A stretch of 64,000 nucleotides of DNA from Stenotrophomonas sp. SAU14A_NAIMI4_8 (GTDB lineage: Bacteria; Pseudomonadota; Gammaproteobacteria; Xanthomonadales; Xanthomonadaceae): the NCBI RefSeq assembly GCF_003086695.1, contig NZ_CP025999.1, positions 2,459,680 to 2,523,679 on the forward strand. Reading direction: 5' to 3'. Position 1 is the first letter of the stretch; the number at the start of each line of letters is the position of its first letter. Shown piece after piece: positions 1-7,903 of this stretch. A program made the position numbers and the translations under genes. The notes under the pieces were generated by a model. It did not search any database. It saw only the letters and a list, made by a program, of their open reading frames with translations, and was not told where the DNA came from.

Positions 1-124
1 GCGCGCGGCCAGCGGCGAACTGAAGCTGCCGGTGGAAGGTGTCTTCGCGCTGGACGATGTCGCCGCCGCAGTGACCGCCAGCGGCAAGCCCGGCCGCGGC
101 GGCAAAGTGTTGCTGCGCCCCTGA
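1..124 (+). CDS. C-terminal end of a zinc-type alcohol dehydrogenase / quinone oxidoreductase (MDR family), partial
   Basis: Only the last 40 codons are present, read from base 2 to a TGA at 122-124. The tail (LPVEGVFALDDVAAA, then a Gly-Lys-rich stretch ending KVLLRP) resembles the C-terminal helix and strand that close NAD(P)-dependent medium-chain dehydrogenase/reductases, where a segment on phenotype 'pvd.vfpLeda.eAh....gk..GKivL' is usual. The catalytic and nucleotide-binding parts lie outside the window, so substrate and cofactor cannot be judged. The assignment rests on one short motif and could be wrong. Confidence 0.5.
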   Translation, partial: RAASGELKLPVEGVFALDDVAAAVTASGKPGRGGKVLLRP

Positions 125-130
125 CCCGTG

Positions 131-153
131 GTAGCGCCGGGCCATGCCCGGCG
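131..153 (+). repeat. SMAG/REP palindrome, GCCGGGC class
   Basis: A palindromic core GCCGGGCCATGCCCGGC preceded by GTAGC. The same sequence recurs at 270-293, 29212-29269, 55777-55800, 57859-58004, 60058-60167 and 62927-62950. Elements starting GTAG with a short stem-loop are the SMAG family described in S. maltophilia. Confidence 0.9.
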
Positions 154-192
154 TTCGTGCATGACCGGTAACGCCGGGCCGCGAGCGAGGCC

Positions 193-251
193 GTAGAGTC
201 GAGCTTGCTCGACTGCCGTCGCCAAAAGCAGTCGAGCAAGCTCGACTCTAC
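193..251. repeat. SMAG/REP inverted dimer, GTCGAGC class
   Basis: Two head-to-head copies: GTAGAGTCGAGCTTGCTCGA at 193-212, and its reverse complement ending CTCGACTCTAC at 251, separated by a short linker. Each copy is a stem-loop, and the dimer can also fold as one long hairpin. It lies between convergent genes (the partial dehydrogenase and betT), the usual place for such elements. Confidence 0.9.
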
Positions 252-269
252 CAAGCATCACGCACACCG

Positions 270-293
270 GTAGCGCCGGGCCATGCCCGGCGG
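270..293 (+). repeat. SMAG/REP palindrome, GCCGGGC class
   Basis: GGTAGCGCCGGGCCATGCCC followed by GGCG, the same class as at 131-153. It ends about 10 bases before the stop codon of the minus-strand transporter gene. Confidence 0.9.
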
Positions 294-303
294 CCCGGCC
301 CCA

Positions 304-2283
304 TCACCGGCTCAGATGCAGGAACTGCAGGTGCCGTTCGTACTGGCTGATGATGTCGTTGATGATCTGCTTGCGGCTGTATCCCACCAGGTCGTAATCC
401 TGGCTGCCTTCGAACAGATGCACTTCGGCCCGGTAATATCGCTGGTTGCGCAGCTGCTGTGCGGCGAACGACGGCGTCAGGTAGCCACTCAGGATCACCC
501 GGTACAGGAAATCCTGCTGCTCGCCGTGGTTCACGGACAATTCCATGTCGCCGGCCTCGAAGCGCGTACTCACCTCCCAGCCCTGCCCGCTCAGCTGTTC
601 GGCCACCGCTTCCATCGCCGGCTTCACCGTGTCATCCATGAAGCGATACACCTGGTCGCGTACCGGGAAGTGCATGGCCTGGCTCAAGCGCTGGCGCCAG
701 CCCTGGTGGTGGCGGTCATCGCCAATCAACGGCGACGGCCGGAACTGCTGCGCCCGCTCGCGGTGTGATTCGTCACTGAAGGCGCGGGTCAGGCCCCACA
801 TCATCAACAGCAGCACCGCCGAGAACGGCAGCGAGGCCAGCACCACCGCAGACTTCAACGCATCGATGCTGCCGGCCAGCAGCAGGCCGGCGGTCAGTAC
901 GGCGATCACCGTGCCCCAGAACACGCGCAGCCAACGCGGGCCGTCGTCTTCCGGCGCGCCGCCATGCGAGGACAGCGTGGACAACACCACCGCGCCCGAA
1001 TCGGCCGAGGTTACGAAGAAGATGAAGCTGACCAGCACGGTCACTGCAATCACCACGCGGCTCCACGGGTAGCCGTCCAGCAGCGCGTACAGCACCGTGG
1101 GCGGGTCATCCACCGCCAGCTGCGCCAGCTGCTGCTGGCCATGGTGCAGTACCTGGTCCAGCGCGCTGTTGCCGAAGATCGACAGCCACGCCAAGGTGAA
1201 CCCCAGCGGGATCAGCAGCACGCCGAACACGAATTCGCGGATGGTGCGCCCGCGCGAGATGCGCGCGATGAACAGGCCCACGAACGGCGCCCAGCCGATC
1301 CACCACGCCCAGTAGAACACTGTCCAGCCGCCCAGCCATTCCGGCCGCCCGCCGTAGGCGTAGACGTCGAAACTCTTGCCGACCACGCTGCCCAGATAGT
1401 CGCCCAGGTTCTGCATCAGGGTGCTCAGCAGGTACTGCGTGGGGCCGGCGCACAGCATGAACAGCACCAGCGCGATGGCCAGCAGCATGTTGATGTTGGC
1501 CATCCAGCGCACGCCCTTCTCCACGCCGGACACGGCCACCACCACCGCCGCGCCCATCATCGCCACCACCAGCAGGATCTGCACCAGGTTGGAATGCGGC
1601 ACGTTGAACAGGTGGGTGAGGCCAGCGTTGAGGTGCAGCACGCCAAAGCCCATGTCGGCACCGATGCCGAACACGGTGGCGACGATACCCAGCGCATCCA
1701 CGGTATAGCCGATGGGGCCGTTTATGCGCTTGCCGATGAGCGGGTACAGCGCCGAGCGCAGCGCCAGCGGCAGGTTGTGGCGATAGGCGAAATAGGCCAT
1801 CGCCATCGCCGCCAGGGCGAACACGCCCCAACCATGCAGGCCCCAGTGCAGGAACAGCAGCTGCATGGCCTGGCGCGCACCGGCCTCGCCGGCGGCGGCA
1901 TTGCCCTGTGGCGGCTGCAGGTAGTGGGTCAGCGGTTCGGAAACGCAGAAGAAGAACAGGGTGATGCTGATGCCGGCGGCGAACAGCATGCCGGCCCACG
2001 ACAGATAGCTGAACTCGGGTTCGTCATGGTCGGCGCCCAGCTTGATGCCGCCATAGCGCGAAAGCGCCACGCCGACCACGAACACCAGGTACAGGGTCAT
2101 GGCCAGCAGGTAGTACCAGCCCACGTTCAGCGCGGCCCAGTCCTGGGCCTTTACCAGCAGGCGGCCGGCACCCAGCGGGAACAGGCTGACAAACAGCGCG
2201 AACGCCACGACAACGATCGCCGCGAAGGCGAACACAGGCCGTAGGGTGCGCACCGGGGAAGGTTGCGGCTCCAGTGCTTCCAT
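304..2283 (-). CDS. betT: BCCT-family choline/glycine betaine transporter, BetT type
   Basis: Inner-membrane secondary transporter for quaternary amines such as choline or betaine (substrate inferred from family). The 659-residue product has about 12 hydrophobic segments in residues 15-515. It carries the BCCT signature in TM8 at about 319-336, with the Trp-rich core FYWAWWIGWAPFVG followed by RISRGRTIREF. A hydrophilic C-terminal domain of about 140 residues follows; in E. coli BetT such a long cytosolic tail senses osmotic stress, and shorter BCCT proteins lack it. The ATG at 2283 fits the family N-terminus. No betA, betB or betI gene is adjacent, so a role in osmoprotection through choline oxidation is not shown by context. 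Related BCCT carriers of carnitine or betaine cannot be excluded. Confidence 0.88.
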   Translation of the reverse strand: MEALEPQPSPVRTLRPVFAFAAIVVVAFALFVSLFPLGAGRLLVKAQDWAALNVGWYYLLAMTLYLVFVVGVALSRYGGIKLGADHDEPEFSYLSWAGMLFAAGISITLFFFCVSEPLTHYLQPPQGNAAAGEAGARQAMQLLFLHWGLHGWGVFALAAMAMAYFAYRHNLPLALRSALYPLIGKRINGPIGYTVDALGIVATVFGIGADMGFGVLHLNAGLTHLFNVPHSNLVQILLVVAMMGAAVVVAVSGVEKGVRWMANINMLLAIALVLFMLCAGPTQYLLSTLMQNLGDYLGSVVGKSFDVYAYGGRPEWLGGWTVFYWAWWIGWAPFVGLFIARISRGRTIREFVFGVLLIPLGFTLAWLSIFGNSALDQVLHHGQQQLAQLAVDDPPTVLYALLDGYPWSRVVIAVTVLVSFIFFVTSADSGAVVLSTLSSHGGAPEDDGPRWLRVFWGTVIAVLTAGLLLAGSIDALKSAVVLASLPFSAVLLLMMWGLTRAFSDESHRERAQQFRPSPLIGDDRHHQGWRQRLSQAMHFPVRDQVYRFMDDTVKPAMEAVAEQLSGQGWEVSTRFEAGDMELSVNHGEQQDFLYRVILSGYLTPSFAAQQLRNQRYYRAEVHLFEGSQDYDLVGYSRKQIINDIISQYERHLQFLHLSR

Positions 2284-2439
2284 GGGGCGGCGGTCTCCGG
2301 TCGATCAAAGAATGAGCCGGCCGAGTCTGGCTGAACCGCAGTGGACGCCGCATGAAGTGCCCCCGCGCGATGACAGCGGGGGGACAGGCCGGACGTGCTA
2401 TCGCGCGCGCGGCCGTGGGCCTCAACCCATCCGCCGGTA

Positions 2440-2496
2440 CATCCACGCCCGGCGTGGATGATCATGCTTCAGTAGAACCACGCCATGCGTGGATGG
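2440..2496. repeat. Two hairpins of the ATCCACGC-GCGTGGAT class
   Basis: CATCCACGCCCGGCGTGGAT at 2440-2459 and GTAGAACCACGCCATGCGTG at 2472-2491 running on to 2496. This is a second palindrome family, distinct from the GTCGAGC and GCCGGGC classes. Three more copies occur at 43561-43697. Both lie in the gap between two minus-strand genes. Confidence 0.75.
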
Positions 2497-2507
2497 CCGC
2501 CCCGCGA

Positions 2508-3428
2508 TCACCCCTGCGCCAGCGCGTACTCCAGCGCCGAACACACCGCGGCCACCTGCGCATCGTTGCACTGCTGCAGCGTGGCCCGAGGGCTGTCGGG
2601 GTAGACCTCGGTGGTGGTGGTGTACTTCGCACCGGTGATGCCAGCGCACAGGCCCAGCTTCACCAGCGGGTACTCGATCACCCCGTGCGCCACCACCGGC
2701 GAACCGATGATCTCGCCCTTGTCATCGGCCGGGGCGATGTGGGTCACCTGCTCCACCGCAGCAATCACCGCCTGCTGGAACGCCGGCTGCGGGTTCTCGC
2801 TGTCATCGACCAGGTAGAACCCATCGGGAATCAGGCCCGGCTCGAACGGCTTGCCATCGCGCGCGGCCAGCGCCGGGCGGAACTCGCTTTCGTCGCTGTC
2901 GGTGGTTTCGTGCAGGTCGATGTGCAGCACGAACTGGCCCTGGTACGGGGCGATCAGCTCGATCAGCGCGGTCGATTCGCGCGCCGGGCCGTCGGCGCGG
3001 AAGTTGCGGTTCGGGTCGATCGCATCATGGTTCCAGCGGTTGATGCGCTCGTAACCCCACGGGTTCACGCACGGGGCCACCAGCACATTGGCCTGGCCGG
3101 CGTAGCGACCGGCCTGCTTTTCCAGGAACTCCAGCGCGCCCATCACCCCGCTGGTTTCGTAACCGTGCACGCCGCCGGTGACCAGCACGGCCGGCAGCGC
3201 CGGGTTCCAGTTGTGGCTGCGCAGGGCGAACAGGGTGTAGGTCTCGCCGGCATAGTCCAGCTGGCCGTAGGCCACCTTGTCGAAGCGATCGGCCAGCGCC
3301 TCGATGCGCGGCTGCACGTCCTGGTCGTAGCGGCGCAGGCGTTGCTGGCGCGCCTGCCACTGAGCACGCTCGGCCGCGCCCCACGGCTGGCCAGGGGTTC
3401 CGACGGGGTAGAAAGCGGCGTGGGACAT
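2508..3428 (-). CDS. M14-family zinc carboxypeptidase-like protein
   Basis: Probable zinc metallopeptidase of the M14 / succinylglutamate desuccinylase-like superfamily (306 residues, no signal peptide, so likely cytoplasmic). Zinc ligands are visible as GVHGYE (His-88, Glu-91) and HIDLHE (His-173). A substrate-binding DPNRNF motif sits at 138-143, and a candidate catalytic Glu lies in TTTEVYPDS near 274. The order and spacing fit M14. The substrate is unknown; peptide C-termini or N-acyl amino acids are both possible. The ATG at 3428 is followed directly by the conserved region and no earlier start is needed. It is divergent from the TonB receptor gene, with about 130 bp between them. Confidence 0.82.
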   Translation of the reverse strand: MSHAAFYPVGTPGQPWGAAERAQWQARQQRLRRYDQDVQPRIEALADRFDKVAYGQLDYAGETYTLFALRSHNWNPALPAVLVTGGVHGYETSGVMGALEFLEKQAGRYAGQANVLVAPCVNPWGYERINRWNHDAIDPNRNFRADGPARESTALIELIAPYQGQFVLHIDLHETTDSDESEFRPALAARDGKPFEPGLIPDGFYLVDDSENPQPAFQQAVIAAVEQVTHIAPADDKGEIIGSPVVAHGVIEYPLVKLGLCAGITGAKYTTTTEVYPDSPRATLQQCNDAQVAAVCSALEYALAQG

Positions 3429-3520
3429 GCAGTTCTCGCAGTATCAGGAAGCAGCCCAGCACTTTAGCACCGGGGCCAGGGCACTGAACGAAGGAGCGAT
3501 TCCCTTCGCGCAACCAATCA

Positions 3521-3539
3521 GCAATAATTCTCATTTACC
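3521..3539 (+). promoter_or_regulatory. Candidate Fur box upstream of the TonB-dependent receptor
   Basis: The sequence GCAATAATTCTCATTTACC ends 20 bases before the receptor ATG. Its complement contains AAATGAGAATTATT, matching one half and part of the other of the GATAATGATAATCATTATC Fur consensus. Position and target (an FecA-like receptor) fit iron repression. Match judged by eye only. Confidence 0.5.
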
Positions 3540-3559
3540 ACCCTTCCCGACCTGCCCCG

Positions 3560-5638
3560 ATGCCTACCCCTACCCTGCGCCCCGGCGCGCGCCTGCCGCT
3601 GGCCGCCGCCCTTGCCCTGTGCCTGACTGCCACCGCCCAGGCGCAGGACAGCGCCACCACCCTGGACAGCATCCAGGTCTCGGGCAGCTGGCTGGGCACC
3701 GGCCTGCACGACAGCGTCAAGCGTTTCGCCGGCGCCCGCACCGTGGTCGACCGGCAGAGCATCGACGCCAGCGGCGCGGCCAGCATCGGCGATGCCATGC
3801 GCCGCATTCCTGGTGTGCAGGTGACCGACAATTCCGGTACCGCCGGCAGCTCGATTTCGCTGAACATCGGCGTGCGCGGCCTCACCGGCCGCTACTCGCC
3901 GCGCTCCACCGTGCTGCTGGACGGCGTGCCGCTGGCGGTGGCGCCGTACGGCCAGCCGCAGCTCTCCTTCGCGCCCGCCAGCCTGTCCAACATCGAATCG
4001 ATCGACGTGGTGCGTGGCGGCGGCGCGGTGCGCTACGGACCGCAGAACGTGGGCGGCATCATCAACTTCAGCACCCGCGCCATTCCTACCGAAGCCGGCC
4101 TGCACGGCGAGGCCGGTGTGCGCTACAGCGCCAATGACCACGGCGGCGGTGACAGCACCCAATACAACGCCTTCCTGGGCGGCACCGCGGACAACGGACT
4201 GGGCATGGCCCTGCTGTACTCCGGCCAGGATGGCCGCGGCTGGCGCCAGGGCAGCGACGACCGCTTCGACGATCTGGCGCTGAAGTTCGCCTATGCGCTG
4301 GACGAGCGCCAGCAGCTGCGCGCCAAGCTGTCCTACTACAACGTGCGTTCGCTCACTCCCGGCGGCCTGACCCGCGCCCAGTACGAAGCCGACCCGTTCC
4401 AGAACACCCGCCCGACCGATTTCTGGAAGGGCCACCGCGCCGGCATCGACCTGGGTTACACCAACACCCTGTCCGATACCCGCGAATTCGAAGTACTGGC
4501 GTATTACAACGAAAGCAACCGCGCCAGCGCGCTCATCAACGCCGCCAACACGCAGATCACCGTGCAGCCGCGCGACTACCGCGTGCTGGGCGTCGAGCCG
4601 CGCCATACCCAGCGCCTGCAGTGGGGCAGCACCGTGCATGACGTGACCGCCGGCTACCGCTTCCTGCGCGAACGCGGCAACGACCGCAGCTACACCATCA
4701 CCCGCCGCACCGGCGCGGAAAGTGCCACCACCCGCTTCAACAACGCCACCGACGCGCATTCGTTCTACATCGACGACCGCATTGCCGTGGGCCAGTGGCG
4801 CATCACCCCGGGCGTGCGCATGGAATGGATCGACATGGACCGCCGCCAGGCCGGTGGCGCGGCCACCTTCAGCAGCCGCAACGACAAGGCGCTGCCGTCG
4901 CTGAACATCGCCTACCTGCTGACCCCGCAGTTGACCGTGTTCGGCAACTACACCACCTCGTTCGGGCCGGTGCAGAACATCCAGTTGAATTCGCAGACCG
5001 CCAGCAACCCGCTGAACCCGGAAGTGGCCAAGACCACCGAACTGGGTGCGCGCTGGCAGGACGGTGCGCTGCGCGCGGAAGTGACCGTGTTCAAGATGCG
5101 CTTTGACAACCAGATCCTGCAGGTGCCGGGCATCACCCCGGCCACCTTCCAGAACATCGGCGCCACCGACCACAAGGGCGTGGAAAGCGCCGTGGCTTAT
5201 CAGTTCGCCGAAGACAGCGCGCTGGCCGGGCTGGAGCTGTACGCGAACTACACCTGGACCAAGGCGATCCAGCAGTCCGGTGACAACCGCGGCCTGGATG
5301 TGCCGTTCTATTCGCGCGACACCGACAGCGTGGGCGCCCGCTATGCCCTGTCGGGCTGGACCTTCAACCTGTCCAGCACCCACCAGAGCGGCCAGTTCTC
5401 CGATGCCGCCAACACCTGGGCCGAGAGCGCCGATGCGCGCGTGGGCCGCGTGCCCGGCGTGCGCCTGTGGAACGCGCAGTTGGCCTGGCAGGTGCCGGGG
5501 CTGGGCGACAGCGAGATTGCGCTGGGCGTGAACAACCTGGCCGACAAGCGCTGGTACACCCGCAACGTGGACGGCAATGCCGGCCGCATGGTGGCCGCAC
5601 CGCGCACGTTCTACGTGCAGGGCCGTTACCACTTCTGA
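3560..5638 (+). CDS. TonB-dependent outer-membrane receptor, FecA-like (probable ferric siderophore uptake)
   Basis: Outer-membrane gated beta-barrel of 692 residues that probably imports a ferric chelate using TonB energy. A signal peptide covers about 1-28 (cleaved near TAQAQ). The plug domain follows (about 45-165) with typical motifs: DAMRRIPGVQV, the NIGVRGL segment, STVLLDGVPL, and IESIDVVRGGGAVRYGPQNVGGIINF. The rest is the 22-strand barrel. It ends YVQGRYHF with the C-terminal Phe needed for BAM insertion. The wording of the plug resembles FecA-type receptors more than CirA or vitamin B12 receptors, but no fecIR pair or siderophore genes are adjacent, so the ligand is open. A candidate Fur box lies 20 bp upstream, which supports iron control. 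Confidence 0.9.
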   Translation: MPTPTLRPGARLPLAAALALCLTATAQAQDSATTLDSIQVSGSWLGTGLHDSVKRFAGARTVVDRQSIDASGAASIGDAMRRIPGVQVTDNSGTAGSSISLNIGVRGLTGRYSPRSTVLLDGVPLAVAPYGQPQLSFAPASLSNIESIDVVRGGGAVRYGPQNVGGIINFSTRAIPTEAGLHGEAGVRYSANDHGGGDSTQYNAFLGGTADNGLGMALLYSGQDGRGWRQGSDDRFDDLALKFAYALDERQQLRAKLSYYNVRSLTPGGLTRAQYEADPFQNTRPTDFWKGHRAGIDLGYTNTLSDTREFEVLAYYNESNRASALINAANTQITVQPRDYRVLGVEPRHTQRLQWGSTVHDVTAGYRFLRERGNDRSYTITRRTGAESATTRFNNATDAHSFYIDDRIAVGQWRITPGVRMEWIDMDRRQAGGAATFSSRNDKALPSLNIAYLLTPQLTVFGNYTTSFGPVQNIQLNSQTASNPLNPEVAKTTELGARWQDGALRAEVTVFKMRFDNQILQVPGITPATFQNIGATDHKGVESAVAYQFAEDSALAGLELYANYTWTKAIQQSGDNRGLDVPFYSRDTDSVGARYALSGWTFNLSSTHQSGQFSDAANTWAESADARVGRVPGVRLWNAQLAWQVPGLGDSEIALGVNNLADKRWYTRNVDGNAGRMVAAPRTFYVQGRYHF

Positions 5639-5675
5639 GCGCCTAGCCGCCTGATGCGGTGACGGTGGCGATCAC

Positions 5676-5700
5676 GGTGGCGGCGTATCATGCCGCCACC
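5676..5700 (+). promoter_or_regulatory. Hairpin directly abutting the ClC start codon
   Basis: Perfect 9-bp arms GGTGGCGGC (5676-5684) and GCCGCCACC (5692-5700) around a 7-nt loop. The 3' arm ends at the base before the ATG at 5701. There is no U-run, so it is not an ordinary terminator. It occupies the position where a ribosome binding site would be expected. Confidence 0.6.
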
Positions 5701-7473
5701 ATGTTGCCCACCGCTTCGCCATCGCGCCTGCATCTGGCCTTCCAGGGCCTGCGCCTGCGCCTGCGTGGCAGCGACCTGTGGTTCATTGCGCTGGCCCTGG
5801 TGGTGGGCCTGATCGCCGGCGGCCTGACCCTGCTGCAGGCCGGGCTGGCGCGCAGCCTGCAGGCCAGCCTGTATGGCCTGGACGACGGCATCCGGCTGAG
5901 CTCGCTGCCTTCCCTGCCGTGGACCGCGCTGCTGGTGCTGCCGCTGGGCGGCCTGCTGGTGGGCCTGGTCAGCCTGGCCGCCAGCCGCCTGAAGCGCCCG
6001 CTGCTGGACGCCGTGGAAGCCAATGCCCTGCACGGCGGCCGCATGTCGATGCGGGACAACCTGATCGTGCTGGTGCAGACCCTGCTGTCCAACGGCAGCG
6101 GCGCCTCGGTCGGGCTGGAAGCTTCGTACACGCAGATGGGCGCGGGCAGTGGTTCGCAGCTGGGCCGGGTGATGCGCCTGCGCCGCAATGATGTGCGCAC
6201 CCTGGTGGGCGCCGGTGCGGCCGGGGCGATCGCCGCCGCCTTCGGCGCACCGCTGGCCGGCGCCTTCTATGCCTTCGAAATCGTCATTGGCGCATACACG
6301 CCCTCGGCCCTGGCGCCGGTGGCGGTGGCCGCGCTGGCCGGTGCCTTCGTGGCCGATCAGGCCGGCATGGATGCCTACCTGCTGCCGGCTGCCGCCACCA
6401 TCGACGTGCGCGCGGCCGACTATGCGATCTACGGCCTGCTGGGTTGCTGCTGCGCAATGGTGGGCATCGTCATCATGCGCCTGATCGCCTCGATCGAAGG
6501 CGGAGTGAAGCGCAGCCCCCTCCCCGCCTGGGGCCGTCCGGTGGTGGGCGGCCTGCTGCTGATTCCGCTGGCGCTGGCCAGCCCACAGGTGCTGTCGTCC
6601 GGGCATGGCGCGCTGCACCTGGACCTGACCACCCACCTGCCGCTGATCTGGATCGGCGGGCTGCTGACCCTGAAGTGCCTGGCCTCGGGCATTTCGCTGG
6701 GCTTCGGCTTCCGCGGCGGGCTGTTCTTCGCCTCACTGTTCATGGGCACCCTGGTGGGCGCGCTGTTCGCCGGCCTGTTGGCACTGGCCACCGGCGTGCC
6801 GGTGATCGATGCCACCTCGGCCGCGCTGGCGGGCATGGCCGCACTGGCCGCGGCGGTGGTGGGCGCACCGATGACCATGGCCATGCTGGTGCTGGAAGGC
6901 ACCCACGACTTCCTGCTGACCAGCGTGGTAATGAGCGCGGTGCTGGTATCGAGCACGCTGGTGCGGCAGTGGTTCGGCTACTCGTTCTCCACCTGGCGCA
7001 TGCATCTGCGTGGCGAGAACATCCGCAGTGCCCGCGACGTGGGCTGGATTCATACCCTCAGCGCCGGGCGGATGATGCGCAAGGGCGTGGCCACCGCGCC
7101 GGACAGCCTGGACGCGGCCACCTTCCGCCAGCGCTTCCCGCTGGGCTCGGGCACCCGGGTGATCCTGATCGACGGCGAAGGCCACTACGCCGGCATCGTG
7201 CAGATTGCCCGCCTGTTCGGCGACGGGGTGAAGGCCGATGCACCGGTCACCGATTTCGCCGAGAACCGTGACGTGGCCCTGTCGGCCAGCGCCGACGTGG
7301 TGAGCGTGATGCAGCGCTTCGACCAGACCCAGGCCGATGAGCTGGCCGTGGTGGCCAGCGATGGCCAGGTACTGGGCGTGGTATCCGAGGCGTTCGTGCG
7401 CAAGCGCTATGCCGAAGAACTGGACAAGCGCCAGCGCGAACTGATGGGCGAACGGGTGGACGACAGCGAATAG
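5701..7473 (+). CDS. ClC-family chloride channel/transporter with C-terminal CBS domains
   Basis: Membrane protein of 590 residues of the voltage-gated chloride channel superfamily, probably a chloride/proton antiporter or anion channel of the inner membrane. About 10-11 hydrophobic segments fill residues 25-440. The first signature is GSGASVGLE (132-140), corresponding to GSGxP...GREGP; the gating Glu is kept (Glu-140) but the following Gly-Pro is Ala-Ser. The later selectivity loop reads GGLFFASLF instead of GxFxP. A CBS pair at about 455-575 makes a cytosolic regulatory tail. An in-frame GTG at 5659 would add 14 residues, but the ATG at 5701 is preferred. No Shine-Dalgarno sequence is visible for either; a hairpin occupies the region just upstream. 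Confidence 0.85.
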   Translation: MLPTASPSRLHLAFQGLRLRLRGSDLWFIALALVVGLIAGGLTLLQAGLARSLQASLYGLDDGIRLSSLPSLPWTALLVLPLGGLLVGLVSLAASRLKRPLLDAVEANALHGGRMSMRDNLIVLVQTLLSNGSGASVGLEASYTQMGAGSGSQLGRVMRLRRNDVRTLVGAGAAGAIAAAFGAPLAGAFYAFEIVIGAYTPSALAPVAVAALAGAFVADQAGMDAYLLPAAATIDVRAADYAIYGLLGCCCAMVGIVIMRLIASIEGGVKRSPLPAWGRPVVGGLLLIPLALASPQVLSSGHGALHLDLTTHLPLIWIGGLLTLKCLASGISLGFGFRGGLFFASLFMGTLVGALFAGLLALATGVPVIDATSAALAGMAALAAAVVGAPMTMAMLVLEGTHDFLLTSVVMSAVLVSSTLVRQWFGYSFSTWRMHLRGENIRSARDVGWIHTLSAGRMMRKGVATAPDSLDAATFRQRFPLGSGTRVILIDGEGHYAGIVQIARLFGDGVKADAPVTDFAENRDVALSASADVVSVMQRFDQTQADELAVVASDGQVLGVVSEAFVRKRYAEELDKRQRELMGERVDDSE

Positions 7474-7492
7474 ATCCGGCGCGGGCGCGAGG

Positions 7493-7783
7493 CTACAACG
7501 CCTCGCCGGCGTCGGCCAGGCGCGATTCGATCAGCGCCTGCCACTGCTGCAGCAGGTCCACCAGCATGTCCAGTTCGGCATCGGCGCGCTGCGCCCGGCC
7601 ACTGCGCAGGCTGGCCTGGGCTTCCTGCAGCTGGGTCAGGAAGCCCAGCACCGTATCGGCCTGCACGATCAATCCGGGCAGGCGGCGGCCGGGGATGCGC
7701 ACCACCGCATGGTTGCCCAGCGGCCCGTACACCGTCAGCGTTTCATCGGTCTTCATGCGCAGGGGCAGGAATTGGGCATTCAT
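7493..7783 (-). CDS. Small protein of unknown function downstream of the adhesin/TpgA pair
   Basis: A 96-residue product starting at the ATG at 7783 (MNAQFLPLRMK). It has no signal peptide or membrane segment. The N-terminal half contains LTVYGPLGNHAVVRIPGRRLPGL, beta-rich in appearance. The second half is strongly helical with spaced Leu and Gln (LGFLTQLQEAQ, then DMLVDLLQQWQALIE), suggesting a helical hairpin or coiled coil. I do not recognise the family. It follows the tpgA-like gene by about 120 bp on the same strand, so it may belong to the adhesin operon, for example as a cytoplasmic accessory; that is inference from position only. Confidence 0.65.
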   Translation of the reverse strand: MNAQFLPLRMKTDETLTVYGPLGNHAVVRIPGRRLPGLIVQADTVLGFLTQLQEAQASLRSGRAQRADAELDMLVDLLQQWQALIESRLADAGEAL

Positions 7784-7903
7784 CGTGGGCACCGGGTAAA
7801 GCCTGGACCACCGGCAGGCAGGGTGACGGGGGAGACGTAGCCCTGCCCGCCGGTAGACCAGGGGGGAAACACGGGGAACAACGCACACCCGGTGGCCGGG
7901 CTG

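Noticed and set aside
3518..5632. A 704-codon minus-strand open frame
   Set aside because: It lies exactly antisense to the TonB-dependent receptor, whose signal peptide, plug and terminal Phe are unmistakable.
5659..5700. GTG start extending the ClC protein by 14 residues
   Set aside because: It has no ribosome binding site, and the extra residues are mostly encoded by the hairpin at 5676-5700.
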